From positions 2,115,001 to 2,165,000 of the forward strand of contig NC_135561.1 of assembly GCF_964340395.1 (NCBI RefSeq): a stretch of DNA of 50,000 nucleotides. The letters are read 5' to 3'. The notes under the pieces are model-generated. The model made no database searches, was not told where the DNA came from, and saw nothing but the letters and a program-made list of their open reading frames with translations. Positions 24,512 through 34,979 of the stretch are shown here, one piece after another. This stretch comes from Glandiceps talaboti. Its lineage: Eukaryota > Hemichordata > Enteropneusta > Spengelidae. Made by a program: the position numbers and the translations under genes. Position 1 is the first letter of the stretch, and each line of letters starts with the position of its first letter.

Positions 24512-24886
24512 AATTTGTGTTCCATTTCTCTAGACTGAGTCAAAACTATTAAATGAACTATCAAGATCAGTGAGACTGATGACAAGGTTTCATGTTGAGA
24601 TAGACACAATAAAGATAACACACAAACATAACTTACACTGTGTGGGCTCTGTATTTAGTTACTGGTATAAACAGTAACTACTACACAAGGTATAATCTGT
24701 TGAAGTTCAAACAAAATCCTTGGTCATATCATTTACTAAATACAGAGCCCAAACAGAGTATAAGTAATCTTTGTGTGTTATCTTTATTGTGTCTATCTCA
24801 ACATGAAACCTTGTGATTAAGCTCACTGATCTTGATAATTTATTTAAGGCAATAGCTTTGACTCAGTCTAGGGAAATGGACAAATT
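24512..24886. mobile_element. second large foldback element
   Basis: The left end AATTTGTGTTCCATTTCTCT and the right end AGGGAAATGGACAAATT begin inverted arms of about 140 bases. Shared inner landmarks are GACTGAGTC, CATGTTGAGATAGACACAAT and GGGCTCTGTATTTAGT. The central loop is near 24660-24740. No coding capacity and no clear target duplication were seen. It differs in sequence from the neighbouring TTAA element. Confidence 0.8.
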
Positions 24887-25676
24887 AATAGCTAACAATA
24901 TGGTAAATGTTCTACAAACTATCAGTCAACCAAGCACTAACTATTAACAATCATGGTGTGAGTTGACAAGTTATCTGATCTGGGTAGATTTGAAGAACCA
25001 TACACAATAATCATGAACTTAAGAAGTGTGATAATGAAATTCAGAGAACTTCAGATTCGTATTAATTTTACTCAGGTAAAGCATGTATCAAAGCAATATG
25101 ATCTATGATACAAAAAACAACTCAAGCATTTCTTTTCATAAAAGGTTATATTTCTTGGATAATTCTGAAGGGATCATTTCTCAAAGCCAGTATACAAAGC
25201 AAGGATTTATTCAAAAAGCATTTCTGGCTCAAGTCCTGGAACTGGTCAGACTCTACCAATGTATATTACTGAGATAATTAGAATACCACATTATGTATGC
25301 ATCATAATACCACGTTGTCCCTGACAATGCATCATTATGTGATTTGGTTTGAGTATGAATGTGGGTGAATATGTGAAATACGAGATGGTGATGCAGATGA
25401 ATATTGTCAAGTCATCACCCACAATGGTAGCTATGGTATTAGTAGGATATACATCTCATTGGGTAATCCTTTACTGAAGGTTCATGGGCGATATAAGTCT
25501 TTTCACTATCCACAAACTCTTGACACTGTCAAATTAAAAAGCCAAAACACCTATTTTCCCACCTACTAAGTTGCAGACATACAAGTAAATTTGTAATGTG
25601 TGTTAATCATCAAGTAATATTATGGATTAAAAATGTCATCTTTTTAAATTTGAATGTCTTTTGTATGGTCCTTGTA

Positions 25677-25707
<31 letters not shown>

Positions 25708-26640
25708 GTAATGGAGCTAACACAACCCCACAGTTCAATGACATCACCATACACTTCTATAAATTAACACACAACAACCTGATGATAGGATGTGACATCA
25801 CAATTTCTCAAAGTGAACACTGGAGGGCACTATTTAAAGGCAAAATAACATACATGACCTTGTTATTTCAGAAGCTAAAACCGATCTTTAAGCTAGCTAT
25901 ACCAAAGATAATTGAGTTCAAAAAATGGTATATCACTTGTCACACATTTATTTTATCAATAGAAATTGCAATGTCATTTTTTTGGACCATTCCTTTAATT
26001 AATAAATTTCTTAATACACATTCTTTGTATTTGTATCTCTTTATTCATTCTGATGACCTCATAGGTCAAAATATATCTAGAACAAAATTAAAATGAACTG
26101 TCAGTATTAATAACAAATAAAGGCCTTGGCACATCGGTCTTTCAAGTAGGAAGCCATGATAAAATTGATTCATATATTAAAAATCCAAAATAACTACCAA
26201 ATCCTCTTCCAATGGCCACTTTTAAGTCCTTATAGCTGCTTTTTCCTTTTTTCAGATAGTAAGAAAAAGAAGACAATTCTGTTTTGAGAATATTATTCAA
26301 GTACTATTATATGATATTATACAATACTCTAGCCAAGTTATTATCTTTGAAGACAAGATATGGATTATATACCCTGGTCGTTCTGCATCATGGCAGTAAG
26401 TGTCCATGTCATATTTGAAGTAAATGATGACTGTCTCAATGAAAAGAATGACTTGAGTATAGAATTGGGATATGTAAAGTTTACATATCCAGTATTCCTC
26501 TGTACATGTCTGATGATGAATATCCATTGCACAGTGAGAACAATTTCCCTGATGCCACAAGGTCAACATAGGACTCTCTGGGAAAAACACAACGTGTCAT
26601 TTACATTCAAAAAAAGTTGTTCACTCTGCCATTTGTTTTG
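24887..26640. other. intergenic stretch between CHID1 and SNRNP48
   Basis: No gene supported. It contains a TATGTG hexamer tract at about 25671-25710 and a one-arm remnant of the TTAA foldback family at 26140-26222, ending in GGCCACTTTTAA. The 166-codon frame at 25596-26096 includes the hexamer tract and has no family features. Confidence 0.5.
26140..26222 (-). mobile_element. single-arm remnant of the TTAA foldback MITE family
   Basis: The sequence TTCAAGTAGGAAGCC...AAAAATCCAAAATAACTACCAAATCCTC...GGCCACTTTTAA parallels the right arm of the element at 24004-24359, with scattered substitutions. Confidence 0.6.
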
Positions 26641-26683
26641 TTATTTTCACTTCTCTTTCTCATTATTATCTTTGTTATTTATT

Positions 26684-29600
26684 TCATCTTGTCTCGCGAT
26701 CACTGTGTTTATGTTTTTTCCTGTGTTTATGTTTATCTCTACTGTTGCCATGCGATGAGTCATCAGAATGTTTTCTTCTTGATGACCTTTGCCCTCTGTC
26801 ATGTGATCTCTTTCGGTCTGGACTTCTTGATCTATCTCTGTTCCTTCTCCATGAGGGACTTCTGGAATGTGTGGAGGGACTCCTTGAATGTTCCCTGAAA
26901 ACAAATAGATCATTATAGATATAAGTGCATTGTCAAAACAAATTTGGCCTAAGGACCAGCAGTCACTACAATAGAAGAAAATATGAGAGGGATTTTTTTT
27001 ATAGGTTTGAAGACTACAAGTAATTTGGATTCTATCACCTGATAGCATGTGATGGATTTAGTTCGATTCTACCACCTGATAGCATTTGATGGATTCACTT
27101 GTACAATTAAGAGATAAGATGGTGTAGAAAACACATCTTACTTCAAGGGAAACATTGAGTTTCATGTACACATTTTGTCATTGGAGATGCTTTCTCAAAA
27201 ATGTAATTACAGACTGAAACTAAGATTCCTCGTACAAGTGAATTTGGGCACATTTGCATATCAAAATGATACAACTGTTAGCTTTATGACAAGACTGTAT
27301 AACCCACCCATGTAATTCACCAGTCTGTGATTTCTCATCACCATCATCATCATCATCATCATTGTCACCATCATCTTGACTGCCTCCTCCAATCAAATCC
27401 ATGTATGCATCAATAACTTCTCTCATCATCTACACATTACAAAGAGATACATTGTTAAACTGTACATCATTTAGTTTCATTTATATATGCCACTGCTAAT
27501 GGTAATGACCCACTTAATGCTATATGGCTGTTCCTTTTCAAATGTATTTATGCTAGATAGTTCCATGATGTTTTGATGTCTTTTAAGTGCAATGTGCCTT
27601 AACAAGCTGAATCAGTTGTCTGAAAATCTCAAAAACATGAAACTCCATGTCACGACTTGCTACCTCCTAATTCCTTGGATCAAGATTAACAGCTAGTATC
27701 ATTAGGTGATTTCTCTGTGCATACTTCTTGTACTCATTTCAAGACAGTTCTTTTGTAGAATTTAATCACATTTTTGTTGTGCAAGGATTTTGATAACCTT
27801 TATAAACTGTTGTGTATCATGCCAGAGAGTGTAAACTGTATTATATAGAAATATCATAACTATACAACTTCATGTTGGTAAATAATGATTTTGTACAGAA
27901 GCTACTGTAGTTTCTATTCTGATTAGTAAAATAATAATCGGCTATTCAGTCATGTAGTAATATTAATATGACAGAACCCCTTGACATGTGAGTGCAAGTG
28001 TGATGTACTTGAGGTATTTCCATGAGTGCTTGCGGTGTTCTCTGTGGCAGTACTTCCACGAGCGTAGCAAGTAAAAGAGCAGTAGAAAACACTGCAAGTA
28101 TGAGTGCAAATAGCCCTGAGTACCCACACTGGCACTCACATGGCAAGGGATTCTGTTATCATTACATGTTTATCTGAAATGACAAACTTCCATAAAAATG
28201 ACACTAAGCGATCACATGTTTTTGTGTAGAATGAACGACCGTGTCCTCATTTGCCTATATTTCCATGCAGTTATGCAATAATGTTTTCAGTATTGCACTG
28301 CAGTGAAAATACCACTTGTATGTATGTGTTATCTCCGATACATATGTAATAAGACCTTGGATCTGGGCTCAGATTGCCAAACAAAAGTCGAATGATGACA
28401 TTAGCTCTGCCTATGGTCACTTTTAATGTTAGTAGAATTACCAGACGCTAGACTACCTGTCATTCACAATGGTGAAACACTAATAAACCCTCTTGAGATC
28501 TGCCTGCTTTTACAGAAAACATCTATATTTTGATGTCTTCATGTTTGAAAAGTAAAAGCTATTCAAAGAATAATTTGTTCAAATACTTTCATTCACTGTG
28601 TAGAATTCTCAACAATCATCAATCACCACCTTTGGCTTGAGGTCATGACCTTTTTTAGGTCATAGCCTCATTCCCAGATGAAGATGGCCGCCAGTCATCA
28701 AAATATTGGAAGACTGATATTTTATTGCTCTGTTGATGAATGAAATTGAAATTAAGTTTTATCTTAGAATAATACAATCAAATCAAGTCCATTGTATCCA
28801 TTAAAGTTACAGAGTACTGTATGTAATTATTGGTGTCGCTACTCAAACTTACATCTGTTTGAGATTTCCTTGTTATGTGAACATTTTTACCACGGTAACT
28901 TTGTCGTCTTCGTTTATAGTCTCTCTTTTCAGCAAGTACTTCCATATGTGTCTTTGGGTGTTTCTTCTCCTCTGTACAAGTAAATATAAATCGACATCAT
29001 CACTATTATCAACTAAAACTGTTTATAATTGCTTTATTAATCTAGCTATCTTTCCAAATTTTAGTTGAGGACATAATTGAAGTAAATGGTCTGAGAGAGC
29101 CTGATTGTCATTTGTCAATTATATAACAATATGAATAGTTATAAATGAGCTCGTTTGTAAAACTAGAATCAGTCCAACTACAGTGCATAGGCATCAGTTG
29201 TGACCACAAAACCAGAACATGGAAGTTAACTGTGTTCCAAAACAGGTTTTATTAATTAAAAACTTTTGAAATTTTTGATCAAACACAGAGGATCTGTATC
29301 AGGGAAATTAAATGTAGAGGAAAACGGCTCTAGGTGACTACATGGCCGAATAAAAAATGTTGGCTGTCCAAAATGAGTATTAGAGCTATAACTTTTAGGA
29401 TGGTTTCATTTTTTAAAGTTTGAATCTGTTAAGAAATTTTTCTGAAAACATCTTTGTGATGTGTAGTGCTAGGAATGTCATGCTCTCCCAGCTCTGTCTC
29501 TTTTATTTATTCTAAGCATTCAATTCTTCTGGTATATGTACTTACCTTTTCTAAAGGCAGCTGTTGGGTCAAACTCTAATTCACTGGAGGAAACACTGGG

Positions 29601-32600
29601 TTGTTTGTTTGTTTTCTTGGCAGTGTCAACCACATAATCATAAATTGCTAATCTTTCAGCTGAGGTCAAATCTGACTGAGCTCTTTCCATTGTCAGAGGA
29701 ACGTCTTTAATCATTCTCTCTGGTCCTGTATGACACAAGACAATTCATATTTTTATTTCTTGCTTTCAGTGAAAACTACTGAGTACATTTAACACAGAAC
29801 CACTGTTACCTTGTACAGAGAGAACACAGAAATTACAAGAGGGCTCAGTACCCCTGTTACCTTGTACAGAGAGAACACAGAAATTACAAGAGGGCTCAGT
29901 ACCCATGTTACCTTGTTCAGAGAGAATATAGAAATTAGAAGAGGGCTAAGTACCCCTGTTACCTTGTTCAGAGAGAATACAGAAATTAGAAGAGGCCTCA
30001 GTACCCCTGTTACCTTGTTCAGAGAGAACACAGAAATTACAAGAGGGCTCAGTACCTCTGTTACCTTGTACAGAGAGAACACAGAAATTACAAGAGGGCT
30101 CAGTACCTCTGTTACCTTGTTCAAAGAGAACACAGTAATTACAAGAGGGCTCAGTACCCATGTTACCTTGTTCAGAGAGAACACAGAAATTACAAGAGGG
30201 CTCAGTGTCCTTGTTACCTTGTTCAGAGAGAACACAGAAATTACAAGATGACCTAGCACTTCTGTTACAAGCACCTTGTTTATGCACAACATTAAATATC
30301 TGAACTGAAAATATAGGTATATAACATATCTCTGCAATTTCAACTAGCAGCTAATGAAAGCATACACCATCTGTATTATTTAAATTGTGGTCCTTCATGT
30401 AAGTGAGTGGACAAGATCTAATATGATCTGATTTGAAATGATTGCAATGGACTACTGACCTGACACTGACGATATTATCTTGGACTGGGTAGTTTGATCT
30501 GAAACAAGTACAAATTATTGTATTAAAGTGTCTTTACAAGATTGTCACAATTGTTTGATAATATACATGTAGTTACAATACAAAGAATATATAACATAAT
30601 ATCAAGTGAAAAGGAATGATCAGAACGGTAATAATGATTTGAAAATACATGAAAGTGAAAACGATATTGATTTTAGTATTTCTTGAAAATGTTGTCATTT
30701 GTAAACACAGCCTAAAATTGTGACATTTGTGCAAATGTTATCAAAAGTGAAAATATGTTTATTGACTTTGTGACATTGTGGATTGCTTGGAAACATGGAC
30801 AAATGTTGTTTTTTGTTTTTGTTTGTGTTTGTGTTTGTGTTTGTGTTTGTTTGTGTGTGTGTGTATGTGTATGTGTTTGTGTTTGTGTTTGTGTTTGTGT
30901 TTGTGTTTGTGTTTGTGTGTGAAGTGCATATTTCCGACAAAGAGAAAATAATTTGGGTTTTTTATAAGACAAGATTAAATAGAACCTTGAAGATTTGTGA
31001 GTTGCTGCTTCATAAACACATATCTGGTGTCATTTTATTTTCATTTTCATTTTATAGATAAAAATAATATGTTTTAATTTTGGTCCTGATTACATGCCAT
31101 AACAGTTGGTTTGCACAATAGGCTGACAAGTGGTTTTTAACAATTTACAAGGACACACTGAGGATAGTAAAATTCCAAATTGATACTGTGTACATGTGCA
31201 AATGAAACTGCATGCATTAATGGGGTCATTCCAGAGGTCAAATTTGTGTGTTTTTGAATTGTTCCATTTTCAGTCAATGTCACAATTCTGTGTTTGATTG
31301 GATAGCTGCGTTTTCATTTGAAAATGGCATTAGGTAAACAGGGCCTTCGTTAGTAACTAGGTTACCAGACAATATCACTGGTGTACATACATGTACAATT
31401 GAGAAAGTTGAATGAAAAGTTAAAAAAATTACCTATTAACACTGGTACAACTGAGAGAGAATTCTTGTAATAAAAGTGAGAACTTGGTAATTTGTTTGCC
31501 TGTATGTGGTGGAAAAAAGCAAGATTTTATACATATATGCAATCCACATTACACTAATGTGTTATAGTGTATGTTGAAACATGATAAGGTATTGAGAATG
31601 ACTGCAAAAGTCACCTAGCAAACACACATTGTAGAAAAGAGAAATTTTGATCAAATTATTTGAAACTATCAAGATAATACTTAAATCTGAATGGTTCAGT
31701 TGTTGGTCCGCTTATGTAATCACACTCACTGCTTGTGAGTGACTTCATAATAAGTTAGGGATCAAAATCAGCAGTAGTCACGTGTCCACAGACTACCTGG
31801 ACTACCATAATTTGCAGCTAGTAGCCCACTCAGGCTACCACTGATTGTACAATGATTTTAAGGATGGAAGATTTACAGACATAAAAGTATTTTTATAACA
31901 CACATATTTCCAATAGATGAACTCTGTTTTCACTACAGGAAAATATATGAATCTATCAAAATCAGATAACGCTGTCCGTTCCTTAGCTGTGACTGGGGTT
32001 ACAACCAACTACCGATTTACAATAATCTACTGTTGGATCTAGATAGGGGGTCACCTGAACAGATGACTTCTAAGGGTTTCAAACAAAAACAAACGCAGTT
32101 GCTTCAAACAGTTAGGTTCAAACAGGTAAAATTATCCCAAGTCAGCTTCAATTTCTATTTAATTTATATAAATTATAATTTCTACTTACCAGATCTTGTT
32201 TGGAATAGCCTTGTTTTAACCACTTACACACTTTGATATGTTCATCCAAGGATTTGGCTGGAACATGGTGATTTTTATCAAGTGGACATGTTGCCATAGT
32301 AACTCCTCCCTAAAAAAATGGACAGACAAAATGAATCGTAAAATATGTTATTACAAAACTCTTGAATTGGTACACTGTTCTGGTATTTGTATATTAGAAC
32401 AATTTAATTCAAATCAATTGTATTATCTTGTTATATATTAGCAGACAGTTTAGTTTTAATTCTGCCAGGTTTTGTTTACAATCAATCAACTGGGACTATA
32501 TCTCTCCAAGAGTCCAATGGCAGCAAACAGCAATGGGAAGAAATAAAAACGTGCTAAAATTTGCATTGTTTCCTACACTGGGTATCTACACATGGAGTAC

Positions 32601-32879
32601 TTCCTTCAGACATAAACAGCGTCTATATGCATCAGATGATGTGACTCAACCGAACACAGGCCGATGACAAGGTAGTCTATCTAGTTTGTGCATGGATGTA
32701 TTAGTGAGATATACATCCATGGTTTGTGTTCGTGAGAGGGAGGGTTACGTTACCTGCAACGTGTGTCTATCCCATTTCAACTCTTCGAGAAGAGAGTCAA
32801 GTTTTCTGTTGTTTTCAGATACTATGGCCGACAGCTCGTTGATCTTGTCGATTCTGTCTTGACTTCTAGCATGATTCAT
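26684..32879 (-). CDS. SNRNP48: U11/U12 snRNP 48-kDa protein, complete gene
   Basis: Exons in transcript order on the minus strand: 32879-32754, 32309-32190, 31463-31433, 30498-30460, 30304-30275 (or 30218 and further donors), 29725-29546, 28971-28853, 27429-27308 and 26894-26684. The phases agree and give 325 residues with the shortest exon 5 (vertebrates ~339). Residues 50-70 form the CHHC zinc finger, C-x5-H-x9-H-x3-C, within CPLDKNHH...HIKVC. This finger is known to contact the U12-type 5' splice site in the U11/U12 di-snRNP. Later landmarks are DLTSAERLAIYDYVV, LAEKRDYKRRRQSYRGKNVH, the REVIDAYMDLI helix, an acidic run of Asp, and a C-terminal RS/RD-rich tail. The 31- and 39-base exons are placed by phase and family similarity and are less certain. 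Exon 8 uses a GTGGGT donor, required for the RS frame. Confidence 0.94.
27985..28142. repeat. foldback (inverted repeat) in SNRNP48 intron 7
   Basis: Arms of about 62 bases, 27985-28046 and 28080-28142, are inverted copies: CATGTGAGTGCAAGTGTG against CACACTGGCACTCACATG, continuing through TTGCGGTGTTCTCTG against AGAAAACACTGCAAG. They flank a short loop. It could be a small MITE or a structured intronic segment. Confidence 0.65.
28640..28662 (+). promoter_or_regulatory. palindromic nuclear-receptor-type element plus a third half-site
   Basis: AGGTCATGACCT is a perfect palindrome of the nuclear receptor half-site (thyroid/retinoid-type palindrome), followed five bases later by another AGGTCA. 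It lies in SNRNP48 intron 7. Motif match only. Confidence 0.3.
29790..30275 (-). repeat. 51-bp in-frame minisatellite carrying the SNRNP48 exon 5 donor
   Basis: On the minus strand the unit ends in CTCTGAACAAG followed by GTAACA. Donor positions fall every 51 bases, with exon ends at 30218, 30167, 30116, 30065, 30014, 29963, 29912, 29861 and 29810. Exon 5 reads open from 30304 to a TAG at 29948, so the first six repeat donors are all in phase 1 and compatible with exon 6. Each unit encodes GNRGTEPSCNFCVLSEQ with small variations. ORFs on the opposite strand and other frame are by-products of the multiple-of-three period. Confidence 0.92.
30806..30921. repeat. (TTTGTG)n microsatellite
   Basis: Hexanucleotide TTTGTG with short TG and TATG interruptions, within SNRNP48 intron 3. 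Long low-complexity ORFs on both strands are artefacts. Confidence 0.95.
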
Positions 32880-32961
32880 GTTGTGTTAGGTCGCAATCTA
32901 CGTTTAAATGAGCGACCAAACTGTCAACAACACGTCAACATGAGAATGTGGGTGATTTGAC

Positions 32962-32969
32962 CCGGAAGT
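32962..32969 (+). promoter_or_regulatory. ETS/GABP-type motif upstream of SNRNP48
   Basis: CCGGAAGT lies 83 bases upstream of the SNRNP48 ATG (minus strand, 32879), a typical position and motif for a TATA-less housekeeping promoter. Confidence 0.4.
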
Positions 32970-33478
32970 TGAAGATGACCTCGTTTGCCCGATGACCTTT
33001 TCATGATCTGACACTTACAGTTACACGGCAAACTGAAACACGGACGTACAAATATGTTCCTAATTATCGAAGCACAACAAAGATTTTCAGTTTTCATTGA
33101 GAATGAAATAGCAAAGAGATCGTATAAATTATTTTGGCGAATTCTCCAGCAAGATTGCCCGCTGGTGTGGTCTATTTACAGCCAACACGACATACAAATT
33201 ATGTGAAACTTTCTAGAAGTTTACAATGTAATATAGAACGTTTTGTCAATATTCAAATTAGCACATGTCACGGAGCTAGCTAGAGTTTTCAAAAATCTAA
33301 TTACCAAATACATGCAGATAACTAGAGATAAAGAATAGATGTAAAACATGTAAAAATAAGTCCAATGTGTCACAGTGGTAAAGTTTCTGTATTCCAACTC
33401 AGAGTCTATAGTTTCACCTACTTGTCTCCCATTCCTTCTACTATGCAGAGGGTAACTTACTTGTCTCTCTACCCAGTA

Positions 33479-33899
33479 GAGTGTAGTGTAGAGTAGAGTA
33501 GAGTAGAGTGTAGAGTAGATTATAGTAGAGTAGAGTAGAGTGTAGAGTAGATTATAGTAGAGTAGAGTAGAGTGGAGTAGAGTAGAGTAGGTAGATTAGA
33601 GTAGAGTAGAGTAGAGTGGAGTGGAGTAGAGTAGAGTAGAGTAGAGTAGAGTAGAGTAGAGTAGAGTAGAGTAGAGTAGAGTGTAGTGTAGAGTAGATTA
33701 TATTAGAGTAGAGTAGAGTGGAGTGGAGTGGAGTGGAGTGGAGTGGAGTGGAGTGGAGTGGAGTGGAGTAGAGTAGAGTAGAGTATAGTAGAGTAGAGTA
33801 GAGTAGAGTAGAGTAGAGTAGAGTAGAGTAGCGTGGAGTGGAGTGGAGTGGAGTCTAGTAGAGTAGAGTGGAGTAGAGTAGAGTGGAGTAGAGTAGAGG
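33479..33899 (+). repeat. (GAGTA)n / (GAGTG)n pentanucleotide satellite
   Basis: About 420 bases of GAGTA units, with blocks of GAGTG at 33711-33770 and 33834-33855 and occasional GTGTA or TTATA variants. Tandem blocks of variant units point to local expansion. Confidence 0.95.
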
Positions 33900-34373
33900 A
33901 GCCACCTGTTGCATTTACTGAGATCTCACTTTCACTGACTTAAAACTCATGGTAACCTTCGCAGTAATTTTCCCTTGCCGAGAGCACCCCCCCCCCGCGG
34001 TTAATTCATGCAACTGGTGACGAATGAAAGCGAAAACACAACAGATGATGTGGGGGTGGCAGCTGATTGAACAGCTGGTCACCGTACCAGTCAACATCTA
34101 TATAAAATGACGGTTTTTTATTTTTCACAACAGGCAGTAATGACATTTGTCATTTAGTACTAGGTTTTACATGGAGATGAATACTTTCAACACTAGTTAG
34201 GGCTGGGGGGGGGGGACACCGATTAATTCAACAGCCTCTTCATTTGATCTCATAACCCATACAATATTATTTTTGATATGCATGTACATGTGTGGTCGGC
34301 GAGACAGACCCCGGGGACAAACCATACACAGAAATTACAGAAGAAATTATTATTATATTGACACTGCCTAAAC

Positions 34374-34946
34374 ATGAAGAACGAAGTTAGATTTTTACTA
34401 AACCCATTGGTGATGGTTTTGACAGTTGCAGGTAAGTTAATAATATTGATTACCTAAAGTGACATTTTCAAAATGTATTTGTTTGCAAGAAGTTAGTATA
34501 AAACACATATGTAAGGTTATTGTATCGTATTGTATTGTGTTGTTATACACGATTTAGCGGAAGAACATATTGTCATAAATCTCACAGTATCTACTGTTTT
34601 TAAGAGAAGTTTTGTTTTTAATGGAACCAAAATCTGGAATAGTCTTCCAAATGACCTTAGAACATCTTGTAGTCTGAGCTCTTTTAAACGTAAATGCAAA
34701 TTTCACTTTTTACATAATGAATAAATAATTCCCAATTGTCAATTTGTGTCAGCTGCTTTTGTTCATGTTTTTATTTGTCTTGTATGTCATGTTTAATTGT
34801 ATTTTTCATATGTTCTGGCGTTTTCCTGTGATATTTTAATGTAATATTTTAATGTATATATTGTAAATATTTTAAAGATGCTCGACATTGTGTGAGAAGA
34901 GCCTTTGGCTCAACAATTTATCGAGTTTAAATAAAGTCAAATAATA

Positions 34947-34979
<33 letters not shown>

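Larger units (their letters stand above)
32880..34373. other. intergenic region between SNRNP48 and the receptor gene
   Basis: The genes diverge from this stretch. It contains the SNRNP48 promoter side (about 32880-33050), the GAGTA satellite and a TATATAAA at 34099-34106. The last is 268 bases upstream of the receptor ATG and could be its TATA box. C-runs occur near 33988 and a G-run near 34206. No other gene was seen. Confidence 0.5.

Noticed and set aside
25596-26096. 166-codon frame as a gene
   Set aside because: It begins in a hexanucleotide tract, has AT-biased composition, no recognisable domain and no splice context.
26647-27048. 133-codon minus-strand frame overlapping the SNRNP48 last exon
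   Set aside because: It is a shifted frame of the RS-rich exon. The RS frame (EHSRSPSTHSRSP) joins in phase when exon 8 ends at 27308 and matches the family tail.
29811-30343. Two long repetitive ORFs on the plus strand and in a second minus frame
   Set aside because: The 51-bp unit is divisible by three and lacks stops in several frames. Only the minus frame linked to SNRNP48 exons 4 and 6 by phase is supported.
33360-33415. tRNA-like or SINE-like segment (CAGTGGTAAAG)
   Set aside because: Only a partial A-box resemblance; no B box or cloverleaf could be built.
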